From positions 1,932,660 through 1,978,086 of the forward strand of contig CM030937.1 in assembly GCA_018136815.1 (NCBI GenBank): a stretch of 45,427 bases of DNA, given 5' to 3'. This DNA is from Isochrysis galbana (taxonomy: Eukaryota; Haptophyta; Isochrysidales; Isochrysidaceae). This document shows, piece after piece, positions 8,463 to 18,850 of the stretch. Within the stretch, counting starts at the first letter, position 1; each line of letters begins with the position of its first letter. A program made the position numbers and the translations under genes. Under the pieces are notes generated by a model. The model had not been told where the DNA came from. It was given only the letters and a program-made list of their open reading frames with translations, and did not search any database.

Positions 8463-9832
8463 TCAGTCAACGGATGAGGTCGCAATAGTGCCCTTGCCAC
8501 GGCGTTGCCGTCTTGCCCTTTCCAGCATCACCGCAGCTACTCCCCCCTCTTCAATCTTGTGGGCTGTGGCGAGATAGTTGTTCCACCGATCGAGCGCAAG
8601 TGGCCCCCACTCGTTGGCCTGCGAAGGATACTCGACAGTTGCAAACCAGAAGAACACGGCCGCCTCAAGCCAGGTCAGCGGCTCTGATGCTGCAGCCTCT
8701 CCTTGCAGCTCTTCTAGCGTTGGGCCCATCTGTTCTGTCGCTACGAATCCCTGAATGGCAGGCGAGGCAGCGCCGTTGTGCTTCAATGACCCCGCGCCGC
8801 GAAGTGCACTCATGTACGCCTTGAGAAACAAATCAACGTTCCTCCGCGAGGCCTCAGTGGAAGGCAACCCCGTCCGGAAAATTTTGTGCAGATCATACCC
8901 CCGATAGTGCGCCCCCGCAAGCTCAAAGTCGATGAATTGCACTTGTGTGTCGTCCGCGGAACTCATTACATTGCTCGGCTTCAAGTCTCCGTGGCCATAT
9001 ATTACAGGTAGATCGAGCGCATCAACACATCGGCGCATCCGATCCACTGCCCCCCTGATCTCCACGACCGAAATTCCAGGGGGGAGGCTTTCGGGTGCAC
9101 GGTCGATTCGCTCAAGCATCCGGGCCATGAAGCGCCACAGTGCTATCGGATCATCGGTCAGGGCAACACTCGGACTGTCACCCAAAGAAATCTGATCACA
9201 CAGCGGCAGAGAATGCAATTTGGCTAGTCTGGTGGCAATCGCGCAGATCAGCCTGTCTGAACCTGCGGCGTGTACTTCCATCTCAGTGAGGTCGCGCATG
9301 CCGTCCATGTAGTGCGTAATCAGACCATCCTCACACCGGAACAAGACGCGAGGCCCAAGACCCGCGTCCGACGCGGCGAGATCGCCCACGCCCCTCTGAG
9401 GGTGGTAGGGAGGCATGGTCAAACGATCAGGGCTATCCGTGCGGACTCGGGTGCGCCACGGGCATGCATCCACAAAGACAGGGCGCCGTTCCCGTCGCAG
9501 CGCAGTACCTCTGCGGGCGACAGCCTGAGTTTTGCGAGCGGAGAGAAGAGCTTGACGACGACAATTCTCTCTCCACCGATCTGCTGCTCTCTGGCCATCT
9601 CGACGAGGTAGACGGCGTTGCAGAAGCCTGAGGTCAGCTGAGTGACTCTCTCGGGGGAAGAAGCGACGCCGGCCGCCTGAAGCACGCATGAGAGCTCTGG
9701 AGGCTCGCTCGAGCGCTGCGCAGGCTGTGGTGGACCGCAGCGTGGAAGAGAGCACCGTTGGCTGATCAGCTGTGTGCGCGGCGGTGCGAGCAGGCCGGAG
9801 ACGGCGGCGAGAAAGAGGAGGAGGGAACCCAT
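8463..9832 (-). CDS. Choline/ethanolamine kinase-like protein, one frame switch
   Basis: Starts at ATG 9832 with a hydrophobic, signal-peptide-like N terminus (MGSLLLFLAAVSGLLAPP). The N-lobe sits in this frame: LTSGFCNAVYLVE (nucleotide loop) and RIVVVKLFSP (conserved Lys). The frame then closes at a TGA and the protein continues in another frame: DAGLGPRVLFRCEDG, the Brenner motif IYGHGDLKPSNVM (Asp and Asn present) and IDFELAGAHYRGYDL, the choline/ethanolamine kinase signature. A GT-AG intron of only 29 nt (9424-9396) joins the frames exactly, giving 446 aa; an indel or another intron are alternatives. The reaction would be ATP-dependent phosphorylation of choline or ethanolamine (Kennedy pathway). 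A purine (GA)n tract lies ~110 bp upstream on the coding strand. Confidence 0.75.
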
Positions 9833-9889
9833 GGTTTGAGCGGCAAGGTGTGTAGCGCCACACGGAGGATGTCGAGGATCAAGAGAAAA

Positions 9890-9940
9890 AACGGGGGAGA
9901 GAGAGAGAGAAAAGAAAGACCCCCGCCACCGCCATCGTCG

Positions 9941-9981
<41 letters not shown>

Positions 9982-9985
9982 CTTT
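9890..9985 (-). repeat. (GA)n tract in the leader of the kinase gene
   Basis: The plus strand reads mostly (CT)n at 9,943-9,975, so the coding strand is (GA)n, flanked by shorter purine/pyrimidine blocks. It is the mirror image of the arrangement at 5,241-5,503. Confidence 0.75.
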
Positions 9986-11480
9986 TCGGATCGACAACCA
10001 ACCCGCGACCGACCGACCGCCGGATCAGATTGGCCGCCGGGCGGCGGCTCGATAGTAATAAAACATCTGATGGTTAGATGGTTAGTAGCACGACTCCCGC
10101 TAGCCACTAGCCCACTAGCCCGGTACTTTCACGGCACCCCTCAGCGCACTTGCCCGTACACCTTGACGCGTGCTGATGCCACAGACACATACACAGATGT
10201 ACACCCTCAAATTCTCCCCCATCGTAGACCCCCGGCTCCCATTACTAATAGCTAATAGTAATTACTAAGAGCTAAGAGGCTGCAACCTCATGTTTGATTG
10301 ATTTTTTACAAATGTCCCCGTAAAATGGATATTAAAAATTAAGACAATACACCCCCCCCTCCTGCCCCCCCCCCCTCCCCTAGCCCCCCCCCCCCCTCGT
10401 ACTCCGCCCCCTCCCTTCTCTTCTTCGCCTCTCTCCTCTCCCTCTCGCGCCTATGTCCCTCCTCCGTCCAATGGACAGTGCACCGGAGCTCGAGGCGGAG
10501 TGCGCACTTGCGCTCGCGCGCATGCACCAGGGCCCCTGGTGCCCATTGAGCGTAGGGCCAGGGGCTAGGTCAATACTTCTAGAACTTTTTCTAGAAGTTT
10601 GGGCGACTTCTCGAGCGCGTCATAAGTTTGGGCCCTCTCGAGAAGTGGGCTGCAAGTTTGGGGAGGCGGCGCTCACTCTCTAAGAGTAAAAGCACCCCTA
10701 TTCTAGCCCGGTCACTCACTCATTTTAACCACTATTTCCCACCTCCCCTGGATGTCCAAGGATTCCGCAGGGTTCCCCCCTACCTGCCCCGCCAGCCGCC
10801 TCCCCCCTCCGAACGACCCCCTCCCGCCCCACGAAGGGCAATGGCGTCGGTGAGGGACCCCCCTCCCTTCCCCCGCGCGTGGCGATCTATTTTGGGAGAT
10901 TGAGGGGGGCGCTCACGGGAGGGAATCAGAGTGGTGAATGTGGGGCGCATCACTATTAGAAACGCGGAGCTTCCGCGACGTCCGATCGCCCGCGATCGGC
11001 CGAAGAATGGCCTGGAGGTGGTGGCCATGCAGAATCCAGAGCTCTCGCGAGCAGGGTGGGGGGTCACTAGTAGGTCGCACGCTGGTTCTTGAGGGTCGCA
11101 CACACTCGTACTAACCCGTCCTGGCCCCTCGCACCGCAGGAATGCCTCGATTCGATCCGGCCCGACGCCCAGGGCCATGGCCCCGATTGACGTCAACAAG
11201 CGCTCGCTTGGACGCCTGGAGGTGAAACACTTCAAGTGGCCGTGCGGCGCGACGGGCCGGTCGCGACCGGGCCGTTCCGAGCCTGCCTTGAATCCCCAAA
11301 GCCTCCTGGCCCGGCCCTACGCTTTCGCGCCCACAGTTCATCCGAAATCTTAAGAGCTGTTGTGTGTCGTGTTCACGTCTCACCTCCGCCTTCACCGCAA
11401 AGGCGTACGCCGAGGCCGCTAGGTTCATGAATTTGGCTCCTGGGGCGGAACCATTTCATGTGATGAGTTTAAGGTCGCCC
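9986..11480. other. Repeat-rich intergenic region without a recognised gene
   Basis: Holds a diverged copy of the 78-bp repeat (10,274-10,320), C-rich runs (~10,350-10,400), and short inverted repeats around 10,577-10,645 (TTCTAGAACTTTTTCTAGAA; CTCGAGAAG). Short plus-strand frames at ~10,920-11,095 and ~11,140-11,350 (with MAPIDVNKRSLGRLEVKHFK) have a protein-like look and a pyrimidine-AG before the second, but no family can be assigned. Confidence 0.4.
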
Positions 11481-11481
11481 T

Positions 11482-12544
11482 ATGCAAACTAAAGGGCAGG
11501 AAAGCGCCAGAGGCAAGCGCAGTCGCGTGCGAAAGTTGGGCACTCTGGCCCATTCGGCCCGTAGCCTTGGTCTTGTTGTCTGTGTTGCGCAGGGCCAACT
11601 TCGACGCGATGTGCGCGTGCAGCGGCGGCGATTGGCGTGGCTGCTAGGGTGGCATATTAATAATTGATGCCTGTTGCGTAATTCTGTCTTAGTGGATGGC
11701 CGAGAAAGCGCCGGCAGCGCGCCCGGTCGCGTTGGAAAGTTGGGCACTCGGCCCGTTCGGCCGGGTGACGTTAGCGTAGTCGTCGGCGCCACACACGGCC
11801 GTCGATTTCGCGATGAGCGCGGGCGGCGGCGGCGATTGGCGTGGCTGCTCGGGCGGCATATTTGGATATGGCGCCTGGTGCGGCATCCTATGCCAGTGGG
11901 AGACCGAGAAAGCGCCGGCAGCGCGCCCGGTAGCGTTCGAAAGTTGCGCACTCGGCCCGTTCGGCCGGGTGACGTTAGAGTAGTCGTCGGCGCCACACAC
12001 GGCCGTCGATTTCGCGATGAGCGCGGGCGGCGACGGCGATTGGCGTGGCTGCTCGGGCGGCATATTTGGATATGGTGCCTGGTGCGGCATCCTATGCCAG
12101 TGGGAGACCGAGAAAGCGCCGGCAGCGCGCCCGGTAGCGTTCGAAAGTTGGGCGCTCGGCCCGTTCGGCCGGGTGACGTTAGCGTAGTCGTCGGCGCCAC
12201 ACACGGCCGTCGATTTCGCGATGAGCGCGGGCGGCGGCGGCGATTGGCGTGGCTGCTCGGGCGGCATATTTGGATATGGTGCCTGGTGCGGCATCCTATG
12301 CCAGTGGGAGACCGAGAAAGCGCCGGCAGCGCGCCCGGTAGCGTTCGAAAGTTGGGCGCTCGGCCCGTTCGGCCGGGTGACGTTAGCGTAGTCGTCGGCG
12401 CCATGCACGGCCGTCGATTTCGCGATGAGCGCGGGCGGCGGCGGCGATTGACGTGGCTGCTCGGGCGGCATATTTGGATATGGTGCCTGGTGCGGCATTC
12501 CATCCCAGTGGGAGACCGAGAAAGCGCCGGCAGCGCGCCCGGTA
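11482..12544 (+). repeat. 204-bp satellite array, copy 1
   Basis: A landmark CGGCATCC/TCC recurs at 11,881, 12,085, 12,289 and 12,493, an exact spacing of 204 bp. About four well-preserved units are visible, preceded by one diverged unit (11,482-11,670), and the last is cut by the N gap. Units differ by few substitutions. Since 204 is divisible by three, several frames on both strands stay open for the whole array; this does not by itself show coding. The same unit recurs on the other strand at 44,585 to the window end. Confidence 0.95.
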
Positions 12545-12644
12545 NNNNNNNNNNNNNNNNNNNNNNNNNNNNNNNNNNNNNNNNNNNNNNNNNNNNNNNN
12601 NNNNNNNNNNNNNNNNNNNNNNNNNNNNNNNNNNNNNNNNNNNN
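12545..12644. other. Assembly gap, 100 N
   Basis: Exactly 100 unknown bases, a conventional placeholder length. It interrupts the satellite, so the true array is probably longer and the missing length unknown. Confidence 0.98.
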
Positions 12645-13034
12645 CAGCTCAAAGTGGAGGGGCGAAGCGCAAGGAGAAAGTTGCCACTCTCACTCCGTTC
12701 CTCCGTTCCGTGATGAGAGGAGCTCGGAGGGGAACTATGGTTTGACAGAGGGCCTTTGCGTGCGCGCGCGTATGAGTTTCGGCTGGGGCCTTCGAACGTT
12801 CAGGGGGTCAATCGGAGGCTTACGGTCGTCAAGTTCGCTCCACTCACCACAGAGACGAGACTTCAGCGCGTCGTGGGTCCAAGCGAACGACGCGTGGCCA
12901 TGTTCGTGGCTGGTGGAGGTTTGTGGGGTTTGGCATCGGTGCTGATACAATCAGTGCACTGTTGACCATGCACCTCGTTTCGCATGCCATATCCCTTGCT
13001 GATCTCCCCCCCCCCGCCCCCCCGCCTTCCCTAG
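12645..13034. other. Sequence between gap and REI1-like exon, probable intron end
   Basis: No frame here resembles the N-terminal zinc finger expected for the following gene. The segment ends with a strong C-rich polypyrimidine tract (13,003-13,031) and CTAG, a good 3' splice site before base 13,035. Confidence 0.5.
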
Positions 13035-14270
13035 GAACGAGAGTCGCGTACTGCACGCGAGGCCGCCGCCAGCTCGCAGCGCTCGGGGAAGCTCAGCACG
13101 GCCGAACGGAGGCAGCAGCGCGAGGAGCGGCGTGAGCAGCGGCTTGCAGCCAAGTCGAAGAATCCCAACTCGAAGGCGGCGCACATGGTCGCCACAGCAC
13201 AAATGACTGAAGATGAGTATTTCAAGCACAAGATTGAGGCGGCACCTGAGTTCGACATCGGCTGTGACCTCTTCTCGCGGCATCGCAGTGTAAACCTTGA
13301 GGAGAACCTCGCACACATGGCGCGTGAGCACGGCTTCTATCTGCCATACCTTGACTACTGTGTTGACGTGGCTGGGCTCGTGCATTACCTCCAGCAAAAG
13401 GTGTACATCGGCAATGTGGCGCTGCTCACGGGCCGCCAATTCCACTCCGTCGAGGCGGTGCAGGCTCATATGCGCTCCAAGGGGCAATGCCGCTTTGAGC
13501 TGGAAGGCAACGAGGATGAGTTTGGCGAGTACTACGATATGGAGGCTCTGGCCGCAGGCTCGCCGCTGTGGGAACTGGAGGCCGTGTCAGACGGCGAGGA
13601 GCAGGGCGAAGAAGAGGCAGATGGCGAGGGGGGGGAGGAGGGCGACATTGGCCTTCCCGATGGCTTCGACGCACTTTTCGAGCGCGCCGTCTCGCTCGGC
13701 GTCGTGAGTGAGGCGGACGTCGACAGCCTTACGGACTCGATTGCTGCCGGCTCGATGACCGAGGATGAGGCTCTCGCCGAATGGCTCCCAGCCGTACGGC
13801 ACGCGCAGCGGGCGGCCAGGCGGCGCGATGGCAAGGTTGCAGACGCCACCGCCTCCAGCGTCCCTTCAGGCGGCTCGTACCGTGTGGTCTACAGGCCACT
13901 CGCGCTCTCCGTGCCCGAGGGCCCTGGTGTGGAATCGCTCCCGACGCTCAACCTGGGAGACCGTGAGGCTGGCCACCGTTCGATGGCCAAGTACTTTAAG
14001 CAGAAGTACAAGCCGTTAGCCAACGAGCCCGGCTCGCTCGGCTCGCTCGGCGTTCATCGGCCCGAGCTGGCGCGGCTCATGCACCAGTATGCCGACGCCG
14101 GAGTACTTTCCACCCAGCTGCAGATTAAGTTCAAGCCGTCGCCGGTCAAGTCGGAGCTCAACCGACGCGACTTGCACAAGGAGCAGCGCATGCATGTGAT
14201 GCAAGGGTTGAAGAACAACACAGCCGGGCCGGGCAGGAAGCACTACAAGGAGCAGTCGCTCTGTTATTGA
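13035..14270 (+). CDS. REI1/ZNF622-like 60S biogenesis factor, last exon, 5' incomplete
   Basis: Open from an AG acceptor at 13,034 to a stop at 14,270, 411 aa. The core matches the Rei1/ZNF622 family: LEENLAHMAREHGFYLPYLD, then GLVHYLQQKVYIGNV, EAVQAHMRSKGQC, the acidic linker, and the C-terminal SELNRRDLHK ... QGLKNNTAGPGRKHYKEQS. Family members act in the cytoplasm on late 60S subunits, helping release Arx1/Alb1. Odd: where the family has CLFC and CLWC zinc knuckles, this protein has CDLFS and ALLTG, and the last His of HMRDKSHC is Gln, so both visible fingers lack ligands. The N-terminal finger is not found; it would lie in or before the gap. It may be a divergent paralogue or a decaying copy; the long intact frame argues for function. 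Confidence 0.8.
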   Translation, partial: ERESRTAREAAASSQRSGKLSTAERRQQREERREQRLAAKSKNPNSKAAHMVATAQMTEDEYFKHKIEAAPEFDIGCDLFSRHRSVNLEENLAHMAREHGFYLPYLDYCVDVAGLVHYLQQKVYIGNVALLTGRQFHSVEAVQAHMRSKGQCRFELEGNEDEFGEYYDMEALAAGSPLWELEAVSDGEEQGEEEADGEGGEEGDIGLPDGFDALFERAVSLGVVSEADVDSLTDSIAAGSMTEDEALAEWLPAVRHAQRAARRRDGKVADATASSVPSGGSYRVVYRPLALSVPEGPGVESLPTLNLGDREAGHRSMAKYFKQKYKPLANEPGSLGSLGVHRPELARLMHQYADAGVLSTQLQIKFKPSPVKSELNRRDLHKEQRMHVMQGLKNNTAGPGRKHYKEQSLCY

Positions 14271-14616
14271 TCGCGAGGCGGAGCAAGCTCGATGCGCACG
14301 CGATGGTTTGGTTGCTCCCCACTCCTGCGTGCGGCTGCGTTTTAATCCTGGTAAGGTGCGCCAGAGTCACAATCATTTATGTGGTTGGTGTCCACGTTGG
14401 TGCAACTATCTAGAACCATTGTGTAGTGCCACGAGCACCACAAGCCCACCCAACAAGCACGCGGGCGAGCCTCTTTCGGCCAGTTAATACAGGCACTTGG
14501 TCGGCTCCAGGGTGGCGACTGGCCATATCAACGGCATTCGGGCGTATGCCACCGCGCTAAGCTGCCACACGGTTTCTAAAGATGAACGCTGACGGTGAAT
14601 CCTTCGATGTGTATGT
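14271..14616. other. 3' flank of REI1-like gene
   Basis: No gene or clear repeat. Ends with ATGTGTATGT (14,607-14,616), the left copy of the direct repeat that flanks the following element. Confidence 0.5.
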
Positions 14617-14758
14617 GTTACCCCCCAGGAGCCAACGCCCCCCGATAGCTATCGGGGGCCCCCGATAGCTATCGGGGGGAAATTTTTTCCCGATCGCCAA
14701 CAGCCCCCCCGAGAGCTACCGGGGGACCGAGAAAATCTCCCGAGAGCTATCGGGGGAT
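14617..14758 (+). repeat. Left terminal inverted repeat with palindromes
   Basis: Contains two perfect 20-bp palindromes CCCCCGATAGCTATCGGGGG back to back (near 14,641 and 14,660) and variants with GAGAGCTACC and GAGAGCTATC. Further copies occur just inside at ~14,786 and ~14,817 (the latter with GATAGCAAAC). Confidence 0.9.
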
Positions 14759-14929
14759 AGCTCCTGGGGGGTGCCGTAAGCGGACCCCCCGATAGCTATC
14801 GGGGGAAGAGGAAATCCCCCGATAGCAAACGGGGGGTTCCTCCACTCTTTGGCTCGCTCTCCTTCTCTCTCTCTTCCCCCCTCCTATCCTCTGTTCTCCT
14901 TTCTCCTCTTTTCTCTGTTCTCATTCTCC

Positions 14930-15544
14930 CCCGTAAAAATAGTTGTTAAAACTTAGAGTATCTAACAGCTAACAGTTTTTGAAATGACATAAAGTTACTA
15001 GGATTAATATTAAAATATGATATATAAGTACAATATGGTAATTAAATTAAAGATTATTAAAGACGTGATATAAAAATAGTAAAATTAAAAAATCTAACCA
15101 AAAATTCAAGTAAAATTAAATATCGGTCATTTTGATCTCGTCAAGTAAAATATTAATATTAAGACTATTTAAAAGAAAGAAAAACCACAAAAAACCAAAT
15201 AAAATTTACCATTATGTGTTTATTCAAACGATGCTATGACTATAAGTCTTCATTTTAAACTATGAATAATTCACTGAAAAGTGTATTTTCGTAAAAAATA
15301 TTATAATAAATTATAATTAATTTATTAAAATTATCCATACGCTAATTCCGTTTTTGATTTTTATTCGAATAATTCATTGAAAAGTATATTTTCGTAAAAA
15401 TATTATAATTAATTATATTTAATTAGCTCATTCCGTTTTTGATTTTTTATCATCCGAATAATTAATTGAAAAGTATATCTTCATAAAAACATTATATTTA
15501 ATTGATTTACATTATTTCTACGATCATTCCTTTTTATTTTAACA
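14930..15544. other. Strongly AT-rich core of the TIR element
   Basis: Composition switches abruptly from GC-rich to almost entirely A/T. Three degenerate repeats start near 15,263, 15,368 and 15,457, each with AATAATTNANTGAAAAGT and a following TATNTTCGTAAAAA. No long frame. It could be captured organellar or other foreign DNA, or an AT-rich transposon interior. Confidence 0.85.
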
Positions 15545-16144
<600 letters not shown>

Positions 16145-16285
16145 GCGTCTGGGGGCTCGAGGATGGCCCCCCGATAGCTACTGGGGGCCGTCGTTTCCCC
16201 CCGATAGCAAACGGGGGCAATCTTTCGCCCCCGATAGCAAACGGGGCCCCGCCTTAAAACGCGATAGCTCCCCGGGGCATAAAAA

Positions 16286-16429
16286 ATCCCCCGATAGCTC
16301 TCGGGGGATTTTCTCGGTCCCCCGGTAGCTCTCGGGGGGGCTGTTGGCGATCGGGAAAAAAATTCCCCCCGATAGCTATCGGGGGCCCCCGATAGCTATC
16401 GGGGGGCGTTGGCTCCTGGGGGGTAACAT
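16286..16429 (-). repeat. Right terminal inverted repeat with palindromes
   Basis: Inverted copy of 14,617-14,758, including the GATCGGGAAAAAAATT spacer between palindromes. Just inside it (16,168-16,270) are additional units with GATAGCTACT and GATAGCAAAC centres, so the array of palindromes extends beyond the matching ends on both sides. Confidence 0.9.
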
Positions 16430-16979
16430 ATGTGTATGTACGAAGAACGAGGTATGTTGTATGTTGTGGTGGCGTTGCGTGATTGGATCTGCCGTACCTC
16501 GGTGAGAATATTAAATAATTAAAAAAATCCTCTTAAAGATCTCCGCTACATGTGCGCGGCTTAAGGCAGCATGCTCGTGCACCTCCCTACTGCACCCAAC
16601 CTTAACCACTATCAACCCCTTTCCCCTTCCTCAGTTCCCTCTCTGACGGAGACACTGGTTCCGGGGTGACCGTGCGCGCTGCTTCAGCCAGGAGTTGGAG
16701 AGAAGGGCGCGGGAGACTGTGGCGTCATCTACACGATGGCGAGGCTCGTTTTTTCTTACTCTCGTATCTCCCCAAGTGTCAAGTGTCCGTCGGCTGTTAT
16801 CCGCCGGTTTTTACGTGGAGGTTCTAAGGTCTATTAAGCCAACTAAGTTTATACTTGAAGGTGCGGGCCATCAAAAGTCCCAGTGCACCACCCGAACACG
16901 GGGGGAAATTTACCCCGCGTATGTATATGTTATATTTACTAGAGTATTCGACCCCCCTCTCCGACCCCCCTCCCCCCCT

Positions 16980-17010
<31 letters not shown>

Positions 17011-17042
17011 AATTGCATTGCTGTGATCACTAGCAGGGTGAC
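16430..17042. other. Intergenic, no gene seen
   Basis: Starts with the right flanking direct repeat. Contains a C-run/(CA)n composite at ~16,965-17,010. No supported coding region. Confidence 0.5.
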
Positions 17043-17405
17043 CTACACCTTGAGCTTTCTCAGCTGTGAGAGCATAGGCTGGCTCTCCGCGCCAATCGGG
17101 TTGCACGAGAGGTCCACCGACGACAACCGAAAGCTCCGCGCGAGCTCGCACAAGCGCTGCACGCCCGCCGGTCCGATCCGGTTGCGGTCGAGGATGAGCG
17201 TATGGCGGTCCTCCGACACCCGACACGCTCCTGCCTCAAGCACGCGACAGACCATGTCCAAGGCCTCGTCATCGAGATCCGCATCAGACAGACGCACGGT
17301 GGAGCAGTTGGAGGATACACTGAAGGTACTCCACTCGATGCGCGAGAGGCATGGGAGCGCGGCTTTGGCGAGCGTGCGTAGGACATCGCCGTCTGCACAA
17401 CTCAT
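17043..17405 (-). CDS. Leucine-rich-repeat protein fragment
   Basis: A 120-aa minus-strand frame from ATG 17405 (MSCADGDVLRTLAKAALPC). Residues ~45-115 contain ribonuclease-inhibitor-type LRR units: LSDADLDDEALDMVCRVLEA, then HTLILDRNRIGPAGVQRLCE and LSSVDLSCNPIGAES. The frame is also open upstream to 17,579. It ends LRKLKV-stop, where AAG|GTGTAG at 17,049/17,048 is a plausible 5' splice site, so this may be an exon rather than a whole gene; no downstream exon was found. LRR proteins of this type usually mediate protein binding; no specific role can be given. Confidence 0.5.
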   Translation of the reverse strand: MSCADGDVLRTLAKAALPCLSRIEWSTFSVSSNCSTVRLSDADLDDEALDMVCRVLEAGACRVSEDRHTLILDRNRIGPAGVQRLCELARSFRLSSVDLSCNPIGAESQPMLSQLRKLKV

Positions 17406-17656
17406 AGCGCAGCGAGCGCAGCGAGTGGTTGGGGTGCGCGAGGGAGGCGAGACGACTCGCGATCCGAGGTGTCGTTCCGTCAATTGTGGGACATCAGTCG
17501 AATTGAGGATTAAGCTGGGTCGATCCCATTGGATCGTCGTCCGTCGGCCACGGGCTCCTCTCCCGCGTCTTTGCCGCACGTGCCACTGAGGACTGAGGAC
17601 TGAGGCAACCGCCGGAAACCGGAAACTCTACCTCATCGCGCTCTCATATGATAGTA

Positions 17657-18154
17657 TCAATCGATGTGCCGTCGGAAAATCAAGCTCCTCACGCTGATCC
17701 TGCTAGGCGCGACACGTTCCCAATTGGTGCGAGGCCTGCGCGCCGCCGCGAGCGCCGGCCGGCAGCTCGAGCTCATGTAGCCGAAGACCTCGAGCTGCAG
17801 CCGCGCCCAGCGCTCGGTGACGGCCGGCCCGTGCAGCGGCGCGCCGCCGGCCATCAGCGCGCGCAGCTCGGTCGAGCGCTTGAGGATGGGAAGAGAAGAC
17901 GGCGGCAGCGAGGGCGGCTGCGTGGGCGGAGGCGGAGACGGAGGAGGAGGAGGCGAGGGAGGTGGCGGAGACGGTGGAGGGGGAGACGGCGGCGGCCTCG
18001 AGGGTGGCGGCGAAGGCGGAGGCGGAGACGGAGGAGGCGGATGAGAGGGAGGTGGCGGAGACGGTGGAGGAGGAGACGGCGGCGGCGAAGGCGGCGGTAT
18101 GGGCGGAGGCGGAGACGGAGGAGGATGAGACGGCGGTGGCGATGGCGGCGTCAT
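17657..18154 (-). CDS. SPPPP-repeat proline-rich protein (low confidence)
   Basis: On the minus strand this frame reads ~75 residues of (S/H)PPP and SPPPP repeats followed by a non-repetitive ~85-residue tail containing LKRSTELRALMAGG and RWARLQLEVFGYM. SPPPP repeats resemble hydroxyproline-rich linkers of algal cell-surface proteins such as pherophorins. The repeat continues upstream (18,155-18,300) in a different frame, so either a 1-2-nt frameshift occurred within the repeat or only part is coding. No signal peptide or partner domain is visible. It may only be a minisatellite. Confidence 0.35.
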   Translation of the reverse strand: MTPPSPPPSHPPPSPPPPIPPPSPPPSPPPPSPPPPSHPPPPSPPPPSPPPSRPPPSPPPPSPPPPSPPPPPSPPPPTQPPSLPPSSLPILKRSTELRALMAGGAPLHGPAVTERWARLQLEVFGYMSSSCRPALAAARRPRTNWERVAPSRISVRSLIFRRHID

Positions 18155-18300
18155 TGGCGGAGCGCGGAGACGGAGGAGGAGGAGGGGGGAATGAGGGAGG
18201 CGGCGGAGGTGGAGACGGAGGAGGAGGAGGCGAGGGAGGTGGCGGAGACGGTGGAGGAGGAGACGGCGGCGGCGAAGGCGGCGGCGAAGGCAGTGGTTGT
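17925..18300. repeat. GGAGGCGGAGACGG-type minisatellite
   Basis: GC-rich imperfect repeats of GGNGGNGGAGACGGNGG type, forming the SPPPP-coding segment on the minus strand. Strong purine bias on the plus strand. Confidence 0.85.
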
Positions 18301-18324
18301 GGTGGCTGGGTGGCAGTTGTGTGG

Positions 18325-18490
18325 GGGGAGCGGTTGCAGGTGGGCGGTTGTAATTGGGCGGTTGTAGGTGGGCGGCGGTTGTAGGTGGGCAGTTGTAGGT
18401 CGGCGGTTGTAGGTGGGCGGTTGTAGGTGGGCGGTTGGAGGTGGGCGGTTGTAGGTGGGCGGTTGTAGGTGAGCGGTTGTAGGTGGGTCA
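18325..18490. repeat. GTAGGTGGGCGGTT minisatellite
   Basis: About ten copies of a 14-16-bp unit GTAGGTGGGCGGTT(GT) in direct array. G-rich plus strand with regularly spaced GGG, so G-quadruplex formation is possible. Confidence 0.85.
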
Positions 18491-18659
18491 GCGAGAACAT
18501 TATTCGTCTGACGAATGACAGCACAATGATCGATCTACTGACGCGTGCTGGGGCTTGAACGTGGGGCCGTTCAGTGCAGACGTTTTGGTATGACTACTTT
18601 CGGATTTGGAATCAATTCTCTGGTTGTCGTGCCACCAGGGCACATCGTGCAGTAGGCTG

Positions 18660-18850
18660 ATGGTGATTGAACGCTTTTCCATGTTGTGGGGGTGATAGCG
18701 ATTGAACGCGTTCCACTTGTAGGCTGGTGGTGATTGAACGCTTTTCCATGCTGTGGGGGTGATAGCAATTGAACGCGTTCCACGTGTAGGTTGGTGGTGA
18801 TTGAACGCTTTTCCATGCTGCTGGGTGATGGTGATTGAGCGCTTCTCGCC
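18660..18850. repeat. 67-bp tandem repeat, about three units
   Basis: GATTGAACGC recurs at 18,665, 18,732 and 18,799 (67-bp period), with a half-unit copy in between (GATTGAACGCGTTCCAC). No coding evidence. Confidence 0.85.

Noticed and set aside
10706..10725. TAGCCCGGTCACTCACT shared with 43,994-44,010
   Set aside because: Seventeen bases only with no extended similarity on either side; not enough to call a repeat family.
11469..12503. Frames of 269-423 aa across the satellite on both strands
   Set aside because: The 204-bp unit is a multiple of three, so open frames are expected in several phases; one of them even runs through the N gap.
17460..17500. Possible rRNA fragment (CCGTCAATT, as in an 18S universal site)
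   Set aside because: Only nine bases match and the neighbouring sequence does not; chance.
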